In this document: one piece after another, positions 41,858 to 49,816 of the stretch
Layout of the letters: each line of letters opens with the position of its first letter
Numbering within the stretch: the stretch's first letter is position 1
Origin: Microbulbifer sp. SAOS-129_SWC
Lineage (GTDB): Bacteria; Pseudomonadota; Gammaproteobacteria; Pseudomonadales; Cellvibrionaceae
NCBI RefSeq assembly: GCF_039696035.1
Contig: NZ_CP155567.1
Coordinates: forward strand, 1,191,501-1,255,500
Direction: 5' to 3'
Length of the DNA stretch: 64,000 nt
Translations under genes and position numbers: made by a program
Notes under the pieces: model-generated
Database searches by the model: none
What the model was told of the DNA's origin: nothing
What the model saw: only the letters and a program-made list of their open reading frames with translations

Positions 41858-41925
41858 TCGCCACGCAAAGCGTGGCTGGGACGGCATACGCTACGCTCCA
41901 GCCGCCACTAAACCGAACGTTAGAA
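41839..41925 (+). other. attC3 (87 bp)
   Basis: R'' AGTTAAC (41839-41845) and R' GTTAGAA (41919-41925). Internal arms GCGGTTGTAGTCGCC and GCTGGGACGGC...CAGCCGCC. Almost the same as attC4, and different from attC1/2. Contains GTTAACAAGCG, the 11-mer found in the IS110 non-coding end. Confidence 0.9.
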
Positions 41926-41992
41926 ATAAGACTTACCCACGTTTAGTAGACACCCTGTATAGTTAGGTTTCGGCCTAACACGGAGGTGTACC

Positions 41993-42301
41993 ATGGGTAA
42001 GAAAAGAACTCAGGCGTATACGGAAGAATTCCGTAGAGAGGCGGTAAAAAGAGCGGAAAAGCCTGGAGCTACTACGGCTTCAGTAGCTCGAGAGCTAGGT
42101 GTCAGTGCCCAGCAGATCTATAACTGGCGACGACAGTTCAATCGACTCTCAGAGAAGCAATTCAATAGCCTGGATGGGGTCGATTACTCCAAGCGGGAGA
42201 GCGCTGAAGTGCGCCGCCTGAAAAAGGAGCTGCATGAGGCTCGTCAGGAGGTCGATTTCCTAAAAAAGGCAGCTGCGTACTTTGCGAACCACCAAGAGTA
42301 A
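41993..42301 (+). CDS. IS3-family OrfA
   Basis: 102-aa helix-turn-helix protein (AYTEEFRREAVKRAEKPGATTASVARELGVSAQQIYNWRRQFN) with a C-terminal leucine-zipper-like helix (AEVRRLKKELHEARQEVDFLKKAAAYF). Near its end the heptamer A-AAA-AAG (42262-42268) sits in the right phase for -1 ribosomal frameshifting into OrfB, the normal way IS3 elements make the OrfAB transposase. Confidence 0.93.
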   Translation: MGKKRTQAYTEEFRREAVKRAEKPGATTASVARELGVSAQQIYNWRRQFNRLSEKQFNSLDGVDYSKRESAEVRRLKKELHEARQEVDFLKKAAAYFANHQE

Positions 42302-42330
42302 AGTACGCACTGATATGCGAGCATGTAGGG

Positions 42331-43155
42331 TTGTACCCGGTACGCTTGATGTGTCGGTGCCTCGAAGTATCCGCTTCGGGCTATTACCGTTGGATCAGCC
42401 GAGAGGAAAGCCCTCAGGCGATCCGTAGGAAGCGGGTTACGGAGCGGGTTAAGGACACCTTTGAGAGCTTCAAAGCCCGCTATGGTGCTCCGAGGATCGC
42501 CCGTGAGCTGATGGAAGCAGGGATACCTTGCTCTACCAACTATATCGCTGGAATCATGCATAAAGAGCATATCCGGGCGAGGAACGGTAAGGGCTTCCGT
42601 TATAGCCGGCCAGTTGAGAGTAAGGTGAACGTTGCTGCCAACCTGCTGAAGCGCTGCTTCCAGGTGGATCGCCCTAACCGACGCTGGACGAGTGACATCA
42701 CCTACATCTGGGTGAGAGACCGCTGGCTCTATCTCGCCGTGGTGATGGATCTGTATTCACGACGCATTGTCGGTTGGGCGCTAGATACCCAGATGACAGA
42801 AGAGCTTACGCAGCAGGCATTGAAGATGGCTCTGCTGCAAAGGAAGAGAACGCCGGGCTTGATTGTTCATTCAGACCGGGGCGTTCAATATCGTGCTCAG
42901 GGATATCAGGACCTGCTAATGAAGAATAGATGCCGATCCAGCATGAGCCGACAAGCGAACTGTTGGGATAATGCCGCGATGGAGTCATTCTTCAGTCGCT
43001 TGAAGGTGGAGCTGGTGTATGCCGCGAGTTTTGAGAGTGTGGATCAGGCGAAGTCCGAGGTGTTTGAGTACATCGAGGTTTTCTACAACAGGGTACGTAG
43101 GCACTCTACACTGGGTTATATAAGTCCAGATGAGTATGAGCGCAAATGCGCGTAG
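42331..43155 (+). CDS. IS3-family OrfB, DDE integrase (made by -1 frameshift)
   Basis: 274 aa counted from an in-frame TTG; the open frame extends upstream to the A6G slip site (KYALICEHVG...). The integrase core has RRWTSDITYIWV (Asp), GLIVHSDRGVQY (Asp) and NAAMESFFSRLKVE (Glu), followed by RVRRHSTLGYISPDEYE. The DDE triad is complete, so the element looks active. Expected only as the OrfAB fusion. Confidence 0.94.
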   Translation: MYPVRLMCRCLEVSASGYYRWISREESPQAIRRKRVTERVKDTFESFKARYGAPRIARELMEAGIPCSTNYIAGIMHKEHIRARNGKGFRYSRPVESKVNVAANLLKRCFQVDRPNRRWTSDITYIWVRDRWLYLAVVMDLYSRRIVGWALDTQMTEELTQQALKMALLQRKRTPGLIVHSDRGVQYRAQGYQDLLMKNRCRSSMSRQANCWDNAAMESFFSRLKVELVYAASFESVDQAKSEVFEYIEVFYNRVRRHSTLGYISPDEYERKCA

Positions 43156-43198
43156 TTAGAGTGTCTACTTTTTGTGGGTAAGACCAATACATAAAATC

Positions 43199-43624
43199 AT
43201 GAAGAGTTTCTATATATTAATTTTGACCTTAGTTTCATCAGTTGCTTATTCCGAGGTGACGGTAGATCTTCCAGACGGTTGGAAAATCTCTAGTAGTGTT
43301 ATCTACGTAGGCGCCAAGAAGATAGGTGAAACTACATCAAAAGAATCATGGCCTTATTCTAGCGGTGATGATTTCATTGATGAGTTTCGGATGGGTTTTG
43401 TTGATGATCCTGAAACCACAAAATTTATCTCTAGTGGTCATGCCAATGGTATCTATTGGGTATGTCGCGAAGAAGAATATTGGGATGGTAAAGGTGGCGG
43501 TGGAATCTGGTATGCCCGCAGGTTTTGGGTAAATGGCCCAATTTTAACCATTTATTCTTATGTGTCTTGCAGTGAAGGCTTTGATAAGGCGCTGGATATT
43601 GCATCAACCGTCAGAGAACTATAG
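43199..43624 (+). CDS. Cassette 4: unknown exported protein
   Basis: 141 aa with a signal peptide (MKSFYILILTLVSSVAYS). The mature domain (EVTVDLPDGWKISSSVIYVGAKKIGETTSKESWPYSSGDDFIDEF...) ends SCSEGFDKALDIASTVREL. I do not recognise it. The VDLPDGWK opening and the two Cys (VCREEE, SCSE) recall small periplasmic proteins. The IS3 element separates it from the cassette 5' core, so read-through from Pc would have to pass the IS. Confidence 0.72.
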   Translation: MKSFYILILTLVSSVAYSEVTVDLPDGWKISSSVIYVGAKKIGETTSKESWPYSSGDDFIDEFRMGFVDDPETTKFISSGHANGIYWVCREEEYWDGKGGGGIWYARRFWVNGPILTIYSYVSCSEGFDKALDIASTVREL

Positions 43625-43626
43625 GT

Positions 43627-43713
43627 ACGTAACAAGCGGTTGTAGTCGCCGCGAAATGCGCGGCTGGGACGGCTTACGCTACGCTCCAGCCGCCCCTAAA
43701 CCGAACGTTAGAT
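43627..43713 (+). other. attC4 (87 bp)
   Basis: R'' ACGTAAC (43627-43633) and R' GTTAGAT (43707-43713). Differs from attC3 at only a few bases. R'' does not complement the 5' core of cassette 4 (GTTAGAA), unlike most cassettes here. Confidence 0.88.
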
Positions 43714-43738
43714 TTCGGAGCAAGAAAGGAGTCTTTAA

Positions 43739-44584
43739 GTGGATTTAAGTGAAGCATTCAGAGTGGGAAACGAAGATTTTATTATTTCGCATCTTGAGAA
43801 AGATTATGATGTGGATGCTGATCCAGAAGAATTGCTATTAAAGTCTGCTCACTACGGTCGTGAAAGAACCATAAATAAATGTCTCAAGTCAGGAATTTCA
43901 CCTGATACACATAATGCGTTAAATTGGGCGTGTGGCAAAGGAAGATTAGGCCCTATAAAAATTCTAGTTAAAGCTGGAGCAAATGTTAATTTGAAAGATA
44001 GCCACAATCGAACACCAATGATGTGTTCAGCTGGAAATGGAAAATTGAATGAAGTTAAATTTCTATTAAAAAATGGTGCCCGTTGTGACGGTGCGCTACT
44101 GGCGGCCGTTGACGGCGATCACATCAAGGTAGTTGAATTTCTTATTTCTGAAGAAGTAGATTTAGAAGAAATTTCAGATATTGGCCTAACTGCATTAACT
44201 GCTGCGTGTGCCTCATCTATAAAAAAATCTACTGCAATTGCACTGCTTCTTATTGATGCTGGAGCTAATGTCAACTTCGTACGCGAAAGTGATGAGCAAA
44301 CACCATTAAAATTCGCATCAGGAAGATCATCTCTTGAGGTAATGCAATCACTAATAGATCGCGGGGTGGAGATTGATGGTCCTCAAGGCACTGATCAAAC
44401 AGCATTAATGCTTGCTGCTCGATCTAATTCAGTAGAACGAGTAGATTTACTTATCAAAAGCGGCGCAAATCCAAATTTGGAGTGTGGTTTAAAATGGGCA
44501 AATGGAGCCACCGCTAAAGGTTTAGCTGAGATGGAAAATTGCCAAGATGTAGTTAAATATTTCTCTCAGCTGGAACAAATCTAA
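43739..44584 (+). CDS. Cassette 5: ankyrin-repeat protein
   Basis: 281 aa, no signal peptide. Six or seven ankyrin repeats cover residues ~25-270: LNWACGKGRLGPIKILVKAGANVNLKDSHNRTPMMCSAGNGKLNEVKFLLKNGA, ALTAACAS...IALLLIDAGANVNF, TALMLAARSNSVERVDLLIKSGANPNLE. It is a protein-interaction scaffold; the partner is unknown. GTG 43739 follows AAGGAG. Its stop overlaps the R'' box of attC5. Very AT-rich compared with the chromosome, consistent with recent acquisition. Confidence 0.9.
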   Translation: MDLSEAFRVGNEDFIISHLEKDYDVDADPEELLLKSAHYGRERTINKCLKSGISPDTHNALNWACGKGRLGPIKILVKAGANVNLKDSHNRTPMMCSAGNGKLNEVKFLLKNGARCDGALLAAVDGDHIKVVEFLISEEVDLEEISDIGLTALTAACASSIKKSTAIALLLIDAGANVNFVRESDEQTPLKFASGRSSLEVMQSLIDRGVEIDGPQGTDQTALMLAARSNSVERVDLLIKSGANPNLECGLKWANGATAKGLAEMENCQDVVKYFSQLEQI

Positions 44585-44637
44585 CAATGCGCGTCACGCG
44601 GATGGACTAAAGGCCACCGGTGCGCTTGGCGTTAGGC
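44579..44637 (+). other. attC5 (59 bp)
   Basis: R'' ATCTAAC (44579-44585) and R' GTTAGGC (44631-44637) with a compact dyad (GCGTCACGCGGATGG...CCACCGGTGCGC). A textbook short attC, unlike its neighbours. Confidence 0.92.
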
Positions 44638-44867
44638 ATCCGGTGAAGATCTTCCTCGATAGTAATATAGTGCGGCATTCGGCCACCAAATATCGGACAA
44701 TGGATATTTACTTTGGTGGAGCGAGACCCGGCGAATCCTTGGTAAGGTATGGACCAATTGAGCTTGTCAGAAAAAGGCCAGCTGGAGATAAAGAACTTCG
44801 AAAGGAGATTAAACTACTAAAGGAGCTTTCTAGAAAACTTAAAAAGTCTGGCGCCAAACTCGTGATG

Positions 44868-45950
44868 CGCGGTTTCAAGTAATAACTGCAATTTCTTCAT
44901 GCAGCGAGCAAATCGTCCCGCCGCCCCATAAATAGCTCATTTGGCGATCGTCCACCCCTGGTCGCTCTTGGTCTGCTGTTCAGGCGGTCCATGACAAACT
45001 GAACCTGCTCATCCGATACCGTACTGAAGTCCGTTCCCTTCGGGAAATATTGCCGAATAAGACCATTGGTATTTTCATTGATTCCACGCTCCCATGATGC
45101 ATAGGGATGGGCAAAGTAAATATCCGCCTCCAGTCCTTTCGCGATCTCTTCATGACCGGCAAACTCAAGGCCATTGTCGAACGTGATTGTTTTGACTTTC
45201 TCCTTAAGGTGTACCATATGCGCAACCGCTGCAGCGGCGAGCAAGTCGGCTCTCTTGCCCGTCAGCAACACAATGACCGTATACAGCGATTTGCGCTCTA
45301 CCAGGGTCAATAGCGCACCTTTGCGGCCTTTGCCGATGACTGTATCGCCTTCCCAGTCGCCAATTCGGTTACCCAGGTCAACAACCTCAGGGCGTTCATC
45401 AATACTCACTCTGTTCTTGATCTTGCCGCGTTGATCGTTGCTGCCGTAACGCTTGCGGTAGGGCTTTGACGCTACTCGCAGATGCGTATACAAATCGCCG
45501 CCATGAGCCTTGTCGGCATAGATCAGCTGATAAATTGTCTCATGATGTAAGGAAATACCCGTACACCGTTTCAGATAATCTGCTACCTGCTGCGGGCTTA
45601 ACTCCTGCCGGAGCAGCGTTTCAATCTGATCACGTACCTCGTCCGTCACCTTCCGAGCCTTGTGGGCCCCATACCGTCTAACATTCGACAGCTTTTGAGC
45701 TTGCCCGGGCCGGTACCCTCGTAGCCCTTTGTTGCGACGCAGCTCTCGACAGATCGTAGAGGGATGCCTTTCCAGAAGTTCGGCAATCTCTATTTGCGAG
45801 TGCCCGGCTTTCTTCAGACTATAAATCTGGTATCGTTCGTTCTCGGTCAGCTGGTTGTAGCTCATCAGTGCTTTTCTCTTGGCGGGGAGAAGCGCCGACT
45901 CTACCAGCTGGCCTCTCTCTTACCAATTGCACTTATTATCCGAAACCGCG
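44868..45950 (-). mobile_element. IS30-family insertion sequence, copy 2
   Basis: 1083 bp, same ends (CGCGGTTTC) and same orientation as copy 1 at 38790. Target duplication ATG at 44865-44867 and 45951-45953. It interrupts the PIN-domain cassette gene in frame. Recombination with copy 1 would delete 6078 bp (cassettes 3-5 and parts of 2 and 6). Confidence 0.95.
44897..45865 (-). CDS. IS30-family transposase, copy 2
   Basis: 322 aa, identical in protein sequence to the copy at 38819 over its full length, with the same helix-turn-helix and complete DDE triad (GDWEGDTVIGKG, FDNGLEFAGH, NENTNGLI). Identity implies very recent transposition or gene conversion. Confidence 0.96.
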   Translation of the reverse strand: MSYNQLTENERYQIYSLKKAGHSQIEIAELLERHPSTICRELRRNKGLRGYRPGQAQKLSNVRRYGAHKARKVTDEVRDQIETLLRQELSPQQVADYLKRCTGISLHHETIYQLIYADKAHGGDLYTHLRVASKPYRKRYGSNDQRGKIKNRVSIDERPEVVDLGNRIGDWEGDTVIGKGRKGALLTLVERKSLYTVIVLLTGKRADLLAAAAVAHMVHLKEKVKTITFDNGLEFAGHEEIAKGLEADIYFAHPYASWERGINENTNGLIRQYFPKGTDFSTVSDEQVQFVMDRLNSRPRATRGGRSPNELFMGRRDDLLAA

Positions 45951-46362
45951 ATGGATAGACAAACTGATATGGAGATCAAAAAGTCAGGAAGATTTCGAAG
46001 TGACTATTTTTACGGTAGTGAAATAGAATTTTCTGATCCTCCTCCAGTTAGATATTTTCTAACAATAAGACCGAGCTGGATGAACACCGGCCCTACGAAA
46101 AATCACTTTCACAATTTTTTGTCAGAGCTGAAGCATCCTCGGTTCTTAGAGTTGGCTAAGTATGCTGGAGCACTGCAGGGTGGGCGCAAGAAATACAATC
46201 AGCTAGCCGATGCATATTGGCTTTGGTGTGCAGAATCAAATAAATGTGACGTTTTCCTTACCCTTGATACAAAATTAATCAATAGCTTAAGTACTGCGAA
46301 ACGTCTTGAATTTACCCCGGATGTAGTTAAGCCTTCAGAATTACTTGGGAGGTTATGATAAT

Positions 46363-46487
46363 GCCTAACAAACGCAGCCAGTGCGGCCACTTTGTGGCCT
46401 GGGACCTCCATTCCGCTCGCATTTTTTGTGGTCTAATACCACAAAAAATAACAAGCTCCATTGCTGCCCCTGCTGCGGGCGTTACAA
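46363..46487 (+). other. attC6 (125 bp)
   Basis: R'' GCCTAAC (46363-46369) exactly complements the cassette 6 core GTTAGGC. R' is the unusual GTTACAA (46481-46487). It contains an internal dyad TTTTTTGTGGT/ACCACAAAAAA (about 46420-46448), which forms the apical part of the fold. Confidence 0.85.
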
Positions 46488-46512
46488 ACCGTCAATAGAG
46501 GAATGCACCTAG

Positions 46513-47325
46513 ATGCTATTTAGAGTATTAATAGTCATTTTCTTGTCACTTTTAAGCGATGTTTCTCTATCTGCTGGAGTTGATGCGAAGAAAATTTCTA
46601 AAAAGATGTATCTTCTAAAAGGGAAAAGCTACAACACCAATATCGGTTTGATTTCAACAGATGAAGGGCTTGTTTTAATTGACCCGATGCCGGGAAAAGA
46701 TCAATTAGACGAACTCAATAAAACTGTTCAAGCAATTTATAAAAAACCAGTTTCCTTTGTTTTAAATACACATGAACACACCGATCATTCGGGAGGGAAT
46801 AAATTTTTCACTGATCGTGGATCTAAGCTTATAAGAAATAATTTTGATGTTGATGGTATCCTAAAATTTAAAGTGACGTCTCATTCTAAAAATGACTTAA
46901 TCTACTATCATGTGGAAAGTAACAGTATTTTTGTCGGAGATGTATTTGACAATAGTTGGCACCCTACTTTTTATGCAGGAGGAATTAATGGCTTTAATGC
47001 AGCGGTTAATACTATTCTAAAAATAGGAAATGAGCACAGTCTAATAATACCCGGGCATGGCAATCCCACCAATAAGCTCGCATTGCGAGAATTCCAGAAG
47101 AACACAGTTGAGTGGTTTGAGGAGGTAATGGTATGCCATCGGGAAGGAAAAAGCGTGCAAAAGATAATGGAAGTCCCAGAGATTAACGAGATAGCGAAAA
47201 GATTTAATCCTTCCCTACCTAAAAAAGCGCTTAGAAGGTTTATAGAAAGAACAATTTCATTAATCGAGCGGAGGAATGGTATGCAACAGACTGATGCAGC
47301 TGACCGTAGCGCGTCGGCTAATTAG
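46513..47325 (+). CDS. Cassette 7: exported metallo-beta-lactamase-fold hydrolase
   Basis: 270 aa with a signal peptide (MLFRVLIVIFLSLLSDVSLSAG). The zinc motif is complete: NTHEHTDHSGG (HxHxDH), a His in TSHSKND, an Asp in FVGDVFDNSW and IIPGHGNP (last His). LISTDEGLVLIDPMPGKDQ is the usual fold entry. It resembles quinoprotein-relay/B-type MBL hydrolases; whether it acts on beta-lactams, lactones or another substrate cannot be told. AT-rich, cassette-borne. Confidence 0.88.
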   Translation: MLFRVLIVIFLSLLSDVSLSAGVDAKKISKKMYLLKGKSYNTNIGLISTDEGLVLIDPMPGKDQLDELNKTVQAIYKKPVSFVLNTHEHTDHSGGNKFFTDRGSKLIRNNFDVDGILKFKVTSHSKNDLIYYHVESNSIFVGDVFDNSWHPTFYAGGINGFNAAVNTILKIGNEHSLIIPGHGNPTNKLALREFQKNTVEWFEEVMVCHREGKSVQKIMEVPEINEIAKRFNPSLPKKALRRFIERTISLIERRNGMQQTDAADRSASAN

Positions 47326-47342
47326 AGCGTTTCACTCTTTAA

Positions 47343-47543
47343 ATGACATATGTCAAGTACGTAACGCAAATCATAAATGGCAAGGTCGGCGTCTCAGGCC
47401 AAGATGCCTCTATGCGATATGTCACTGATGAAGAGTTGGCAAATCTTGTAATTGCTCTCATTGAAAAAGGGCTAGTAAAGCAATCTTTTACAGCAATAAT
47501 ATGGAGTGGATCAAGTGGGCATCGTACCTACGAAGTAGCGTAG
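47343..47543 (+). CDS. Cassette 7: small unknown protein
   Basis: 66 aa (MTYVKYVTQIINGKVGVSGQDASMRYVTDEELANLVIALIEKGLVKQSFTA...), 17 nt after the MBL gene. No signal peptide and no strong ribosome-binding site. It ends right at attC7. No attC lies between it and the MBL gene, so the cassette carries two ORFs. Family not recognised; it may be a spurious or minor ORF. Confidence 0.5.
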   Translation: MTYVKYVTQIINGKVGVSGQDASMRYVTDEELANLVIALIEKGLVKQSFTAIIWSGSSGHRTYEVA

Positions 47544-47639
47544 TGTTGACAAGGCTAGGCAACATCGTCTACTGCGTGGGCTGGACCTCCATTTCGGCGT
47601 TTCGCGTCTACATTACGGCCGTTGCCAGCGGCGTTATGT
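47544..47639 (+). other. attC7 (96 bp)
   Basis: R'' TGTTGAC (47544-47550) and R' GTTATGT (47633-47639), with GGCAAC near 47560 pairing with GTTGCC near 47621. R'' is a poor match to the cassette 7 core GTTACAA. The last recognisable attC of the array. Confidence 0.75.
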
Positions 47640-47640
47640 G

Positions 47641-47667
47641 TAAGACTTACCCACGTTTAGTAGACAC
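47641..47667 (+). repeat. Solo IS3 left end
   Basis: 27 nt identical to 41927-41953, the outer end of the IS3 element in cassette 4. The following sequence is unrelated and there is no right end nearby. It lies 8 nt after the core G of attC7, the same offset as in cassette 4. Confidence 0.8.
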
Positions 47668-47935
47668 TGCCTATCGATTGAAAATTAGAATCAGGCAAGG
47701 AACGCATGATTTATTGAAGCAACGTAAACTGACCATGCGTAATGATGCGATAGGTAGTGGGCCTTCGGCACCGGACGTAGAAGACCATTTGTGTCTATGT
47801 ATGTAGCCCGCTGGCTATTGGGCGACGCTACGCGCAGGAGTTCAGCGGGCAGTAGCGAGTCAGTAACCCGGGTACGGGGCAGCGGCAGAGTACTCTGCTA
47901 CTACCCACGGTCGGGCAAATAGCGTTGCTTAGTGG
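47668..47935 (+). other. Structured, apparently non-coding tail of the array
   Basis: 268 nt without a supportable gene. GC-rich from 47755, with stems GCCCGCTG/CAGCGGGC (~47806-47853), a 14-bp palindrome GCAGAGTACTCTGC near 47886, and TAGTGGG-type sequence repeated inverted. GTTAGGT at 47935-47941 would fit an attC core, but no matching R'' was found. It could be a degraded element, a structured RNA or a non-coding cassette. Confidence 0.4.
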
Positions 47936-48916
47936 TTAGGTATCCGTTGAGATCTGGTGGCGGGCACGGTGTTCGGCCAGCACTTTGCCCGCTCCCACCT
48001 CGTATTCACCCAGCGTTTCCATGATGCGTACCAGGCAGTTATCACGCAGCGCTTCCAGTTCGCGGATGGACTGGTCGCCGGCCTGCTCCTGGGTGCCTTC
48101 CACCATGCGGTCGATCAGCTGGTCGTTGAGCTCCGGGGCTTCCAGTTTGGTCCAGGGGAGTTTCAGCGCGGGGCCGAACTGTTCCAGCATGTGGCGCATG
48201 CCGGTTTCGCCACCCGCCAGGTGGTAGGTGAGGTTGGTACCCATGAAGGCCCAGCGCAGGCCGGGGCCGTAGGTAATGGCCTGGTCCAGTTCACCGGTGG
48301 TGGCGATGCCGTCGTTAACCAGGTGCAGTATCTCTCTCCATACCGCTTCCAGCAGGCGGTCGGACAGGTGGCCGTCGATTTCATTGCGTACATGCAGCGG
48401 GTGCATGCCGATTTCCTTGAAGAAAGCGGTGGCGCGTTCGATGGTCTCTGCGGAAGTCTTCTCGCCGCCAACCACTTCCACCAGCGGTAGCAGGTAGACC
48501 GGATTGAACGGGTGGCTGACGAAGAAGCGCTGCGGTGCGGTCATGTTCTGCTGCAACACGCTGGGTTTGAAGCCCGAGGTGGAGGAGCCGATCAGTGCGT
48601 TTTCCGGTGCGGCCTGGCTGATTTCTGCCAGCAGGTCGACTTTCATCGCCTCGCGCTCGGGGGCGTTTTCCTGAATGAAATAGGCTCCCTCACAGGCTTC
48701 GGCCAGTGAGCCGGCGAAGCGCAGGCGTTCTTTACTGGCGCCTTCTACCAGGCCGACCTTCTCCAATGCTGGCCAGGCGGTATCGATGCTTTCGCGCAGT
48801 TTGCGCTCTGCGTCGGTACCCGGATCCCAGGCGATGACGTCGTACCCCTGGGCCAGGAGTCTGGCCACCCAGCCGGCGCCGATAACGCCGGTTCCGATCA
48901 CTGCTGCGTGTGACAT
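47936..48916 (-). CDS. cdhA: L-carnitine dehydrogenase (3-hydroxyacyl-CoA dehydrogenase family)
   Basis: NAD-dependent oxidation of L-carnitine to 3-dehydrocarnitine (cytoplasm). The 326-aa protein has VIGTGVIGAGWVARLLAQGYDVIAWD (Rossmann), FIQENAPEREAMK, IGSSTSGFKPS and VSHPFNPVYLLPLVEVVGG with the catalytic His. RWAFMGTNLTYHLAGGETGMRHML is characteristic of carnitine dehydrogenases within the family. The thioesterase often fused to it is a separate gene here (55940). It follows the BKACE gene by 9 nt. Its stop abuts the integron boundary. Confidence 0.9.
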   Translation of the reverse strand: MSHAAVIGTGVIGAGWVARLLAQGYDVIAWDPGTDAERKLRESIDTAWPALEKVGLVEGASKERLRFAGSLAEACEGAYFIQENAPEREAMKVDLLAEISQAAPENALIGSSTSGFKPSVLQQNMTAPQRFFVSHPFNPVYLLPLVEVVGGEKTSAETIERATAFFKEIGMHPLHVRNEIDGHLSDRLLEAVWREILHLVNDGIATTGELDQAITYGPGLRWAFMGTNLTYHLAGGETGMRHMLEQFGPALKLPWTKLEAPELNDQLIDRMVEGTQEQAGDQSIRELEALRDNCLVRIMETLGEYEVGAGKVLAEHRARHQISTDT

Positions 48917-48925
48917 GCTGTCTCC

Positions 48926-49816
48926 TTAGTCCTGTTTCTTCAGCTTCAGGCGTTCGCGGGTTTCCGCCGGTGTGGCGATGTTGCCGCCGAGCAGCTCGAT
49001 GATGGTGACGGCCTTCTCGACAAGTTCGGCGTTGGTGGCCAGTTGCCCTTTCTTCAGGTACAGGTTGTCTTCCAGCCCTACACGCACGTTGCCGCCCATC
49101 AGCATGACCTGTGTAGCCATCGGGAACTGGTGGCGGCCGATGCCGAAGCCGGCCCACTGGGCACCCTGCGGCAGGTTGTCGACCATGGCCTTGAGGGTGC
49201 TGACATCGGGCGGGGCGCCCCAGGGAATCCCCATGCACAGCTGGAACAGCGGCGGTTCGTCGAGCAGGCCTTCGGCCAGCATCTGGTTGGCGAACCACAG
49301 GTTGCCGGTATCGAAGATTTCCAGTTCCGGTTTTACTCCCAGCTCCTGCACGCGCTTGGCGCCGATGCGCAGCATCTGCGGGGAGGAGACATATACCAGG
49401 TTGTCGTTGCCGAAGTTCAGCGAGCCGCAGTCCAGTGTGCAGATCTCCGGGCGCAGGGCTTCGATGTGCTTGAGACGCTCCAGGCCGCCGACCAGGTCGG
49501 TGCCGTCGGCGAACTGCATCGGCTCTTCGTCCGGGCCCAGCAGCAGGTCGCCGCCCATGCCGGCGGTCAGGTTGATCACCACATCCTGGTCGGATTCGCG
49601 AATGCGCTCGACCACTTCGCGGTACAGCTCGGTATCGCGGCTGGGTGCGCCGGTCTTGGGGTCGCGCACATGAATGTGGGCCACGGCAGCGCCGGCCTTG
49701 GCGGCGGCAATGGCGTCGTCGGCAATTTGTTGCGGGGTGACCGGTACGTGCGGGCTCTTGTCTGTGGTTGCCCCGGCACCAGTCAGGGCGCATGTGATAA
49801 TCACGCTGTTGTTCAT
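48926..49816 (-). CDS. cdhC: 3-dehydrocarnitine cleavage enzyme (BKACE family)
   Basis: Condenses 3-dehydrocarnitine with acetyl-CoA to give betainyl-CoA and acetoacetate. The 296-aa protein shows [30 protein letters not shown] (HxH zinc ligands), [12 protein letters not shown], and [25 protein letters not shown], all BKACE signatures. Assignment to dehydrocarnitine rests on the neighbouring dehydrogenase, thioesterase and BCCT carrier. ATG 49816 has GGAG upstream; an upstream GTG (49822) is possible. Confidence 0.9.
   Translation of the reverse strand: MNNSVIITCALTGAGATTDKSPHVPVTPQQIADDAIAAAKAGAAVAHIHVRDPKTGAPSRDTELYREVVERIRESDQDVVINLTAGMGGDLLLGPDEEPMQFADGTDLVGGLERLKHIEALRPEICTLDCGSLNFGNDNLVYVSSPQMLRIGAKRVQELGVKPELEIFDTGNLWFANQMLAEGLLDEPPLFQLCMGIPWGAPPDVSTLKAMVDNLPQGAQWAGFGIGRHQFPMATQVMLMGGNVRVGLEDNLYLKKGQLATNAELVEKAVTIIELLGGNIATPAETRERLKLKKQD

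Larger units (their letters stand above)
41928..43186 (+). mobile_element. IS3-family insertion sequence in cassette 4
   Basis: About 1.26 kb. Left end AAGACTTACCCACGTTTAG, right end (inverted) TGGTCTTACCCACAAAAAG; both continue with TAGACAC. The ends recall the IS3 terminal repeat TGATCTTACCC. No clear target duplication, so the boundaries are good to a few bases. The left end is 9 nt past the core G of attC3. A solo copy of the left end lies at 47641. Confidence 0.88.
44643..46358 (+). pseudogene. Cassette 6: PIN-domain protein gene split by IS30
   Basis: 5' part 44643-44867, 3' part 45954-46358. Removing IS30 and one ATG duplication restores a 209-aa frame. KIFLDSNIVRHS at the N-terminus has the first PIN Asp. 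ADAYWLWCAESNKCDVFLTLDTKLINSL near the C-terminus has the DA...LTLD acidic cluster. PIN proteins are usually ribonuclease toxins or RNA-processing enzymes. No antitoxin ORF is evident in the cassette. At 209 aa it is longer than VapC (~130). GTG start. Confidence 0.78.

Noticed and set aside
47501..47806. 101-codon ORF across attC7 and the IS3 end
   Set aside because: It crosses a recombination site and an IS end and has no recognisable domain or ribosome-binding site.
47641..47935. A second complete IS3 element
   Set aside because: Only 27 nt of the left end is present; no transposase or right end follows.
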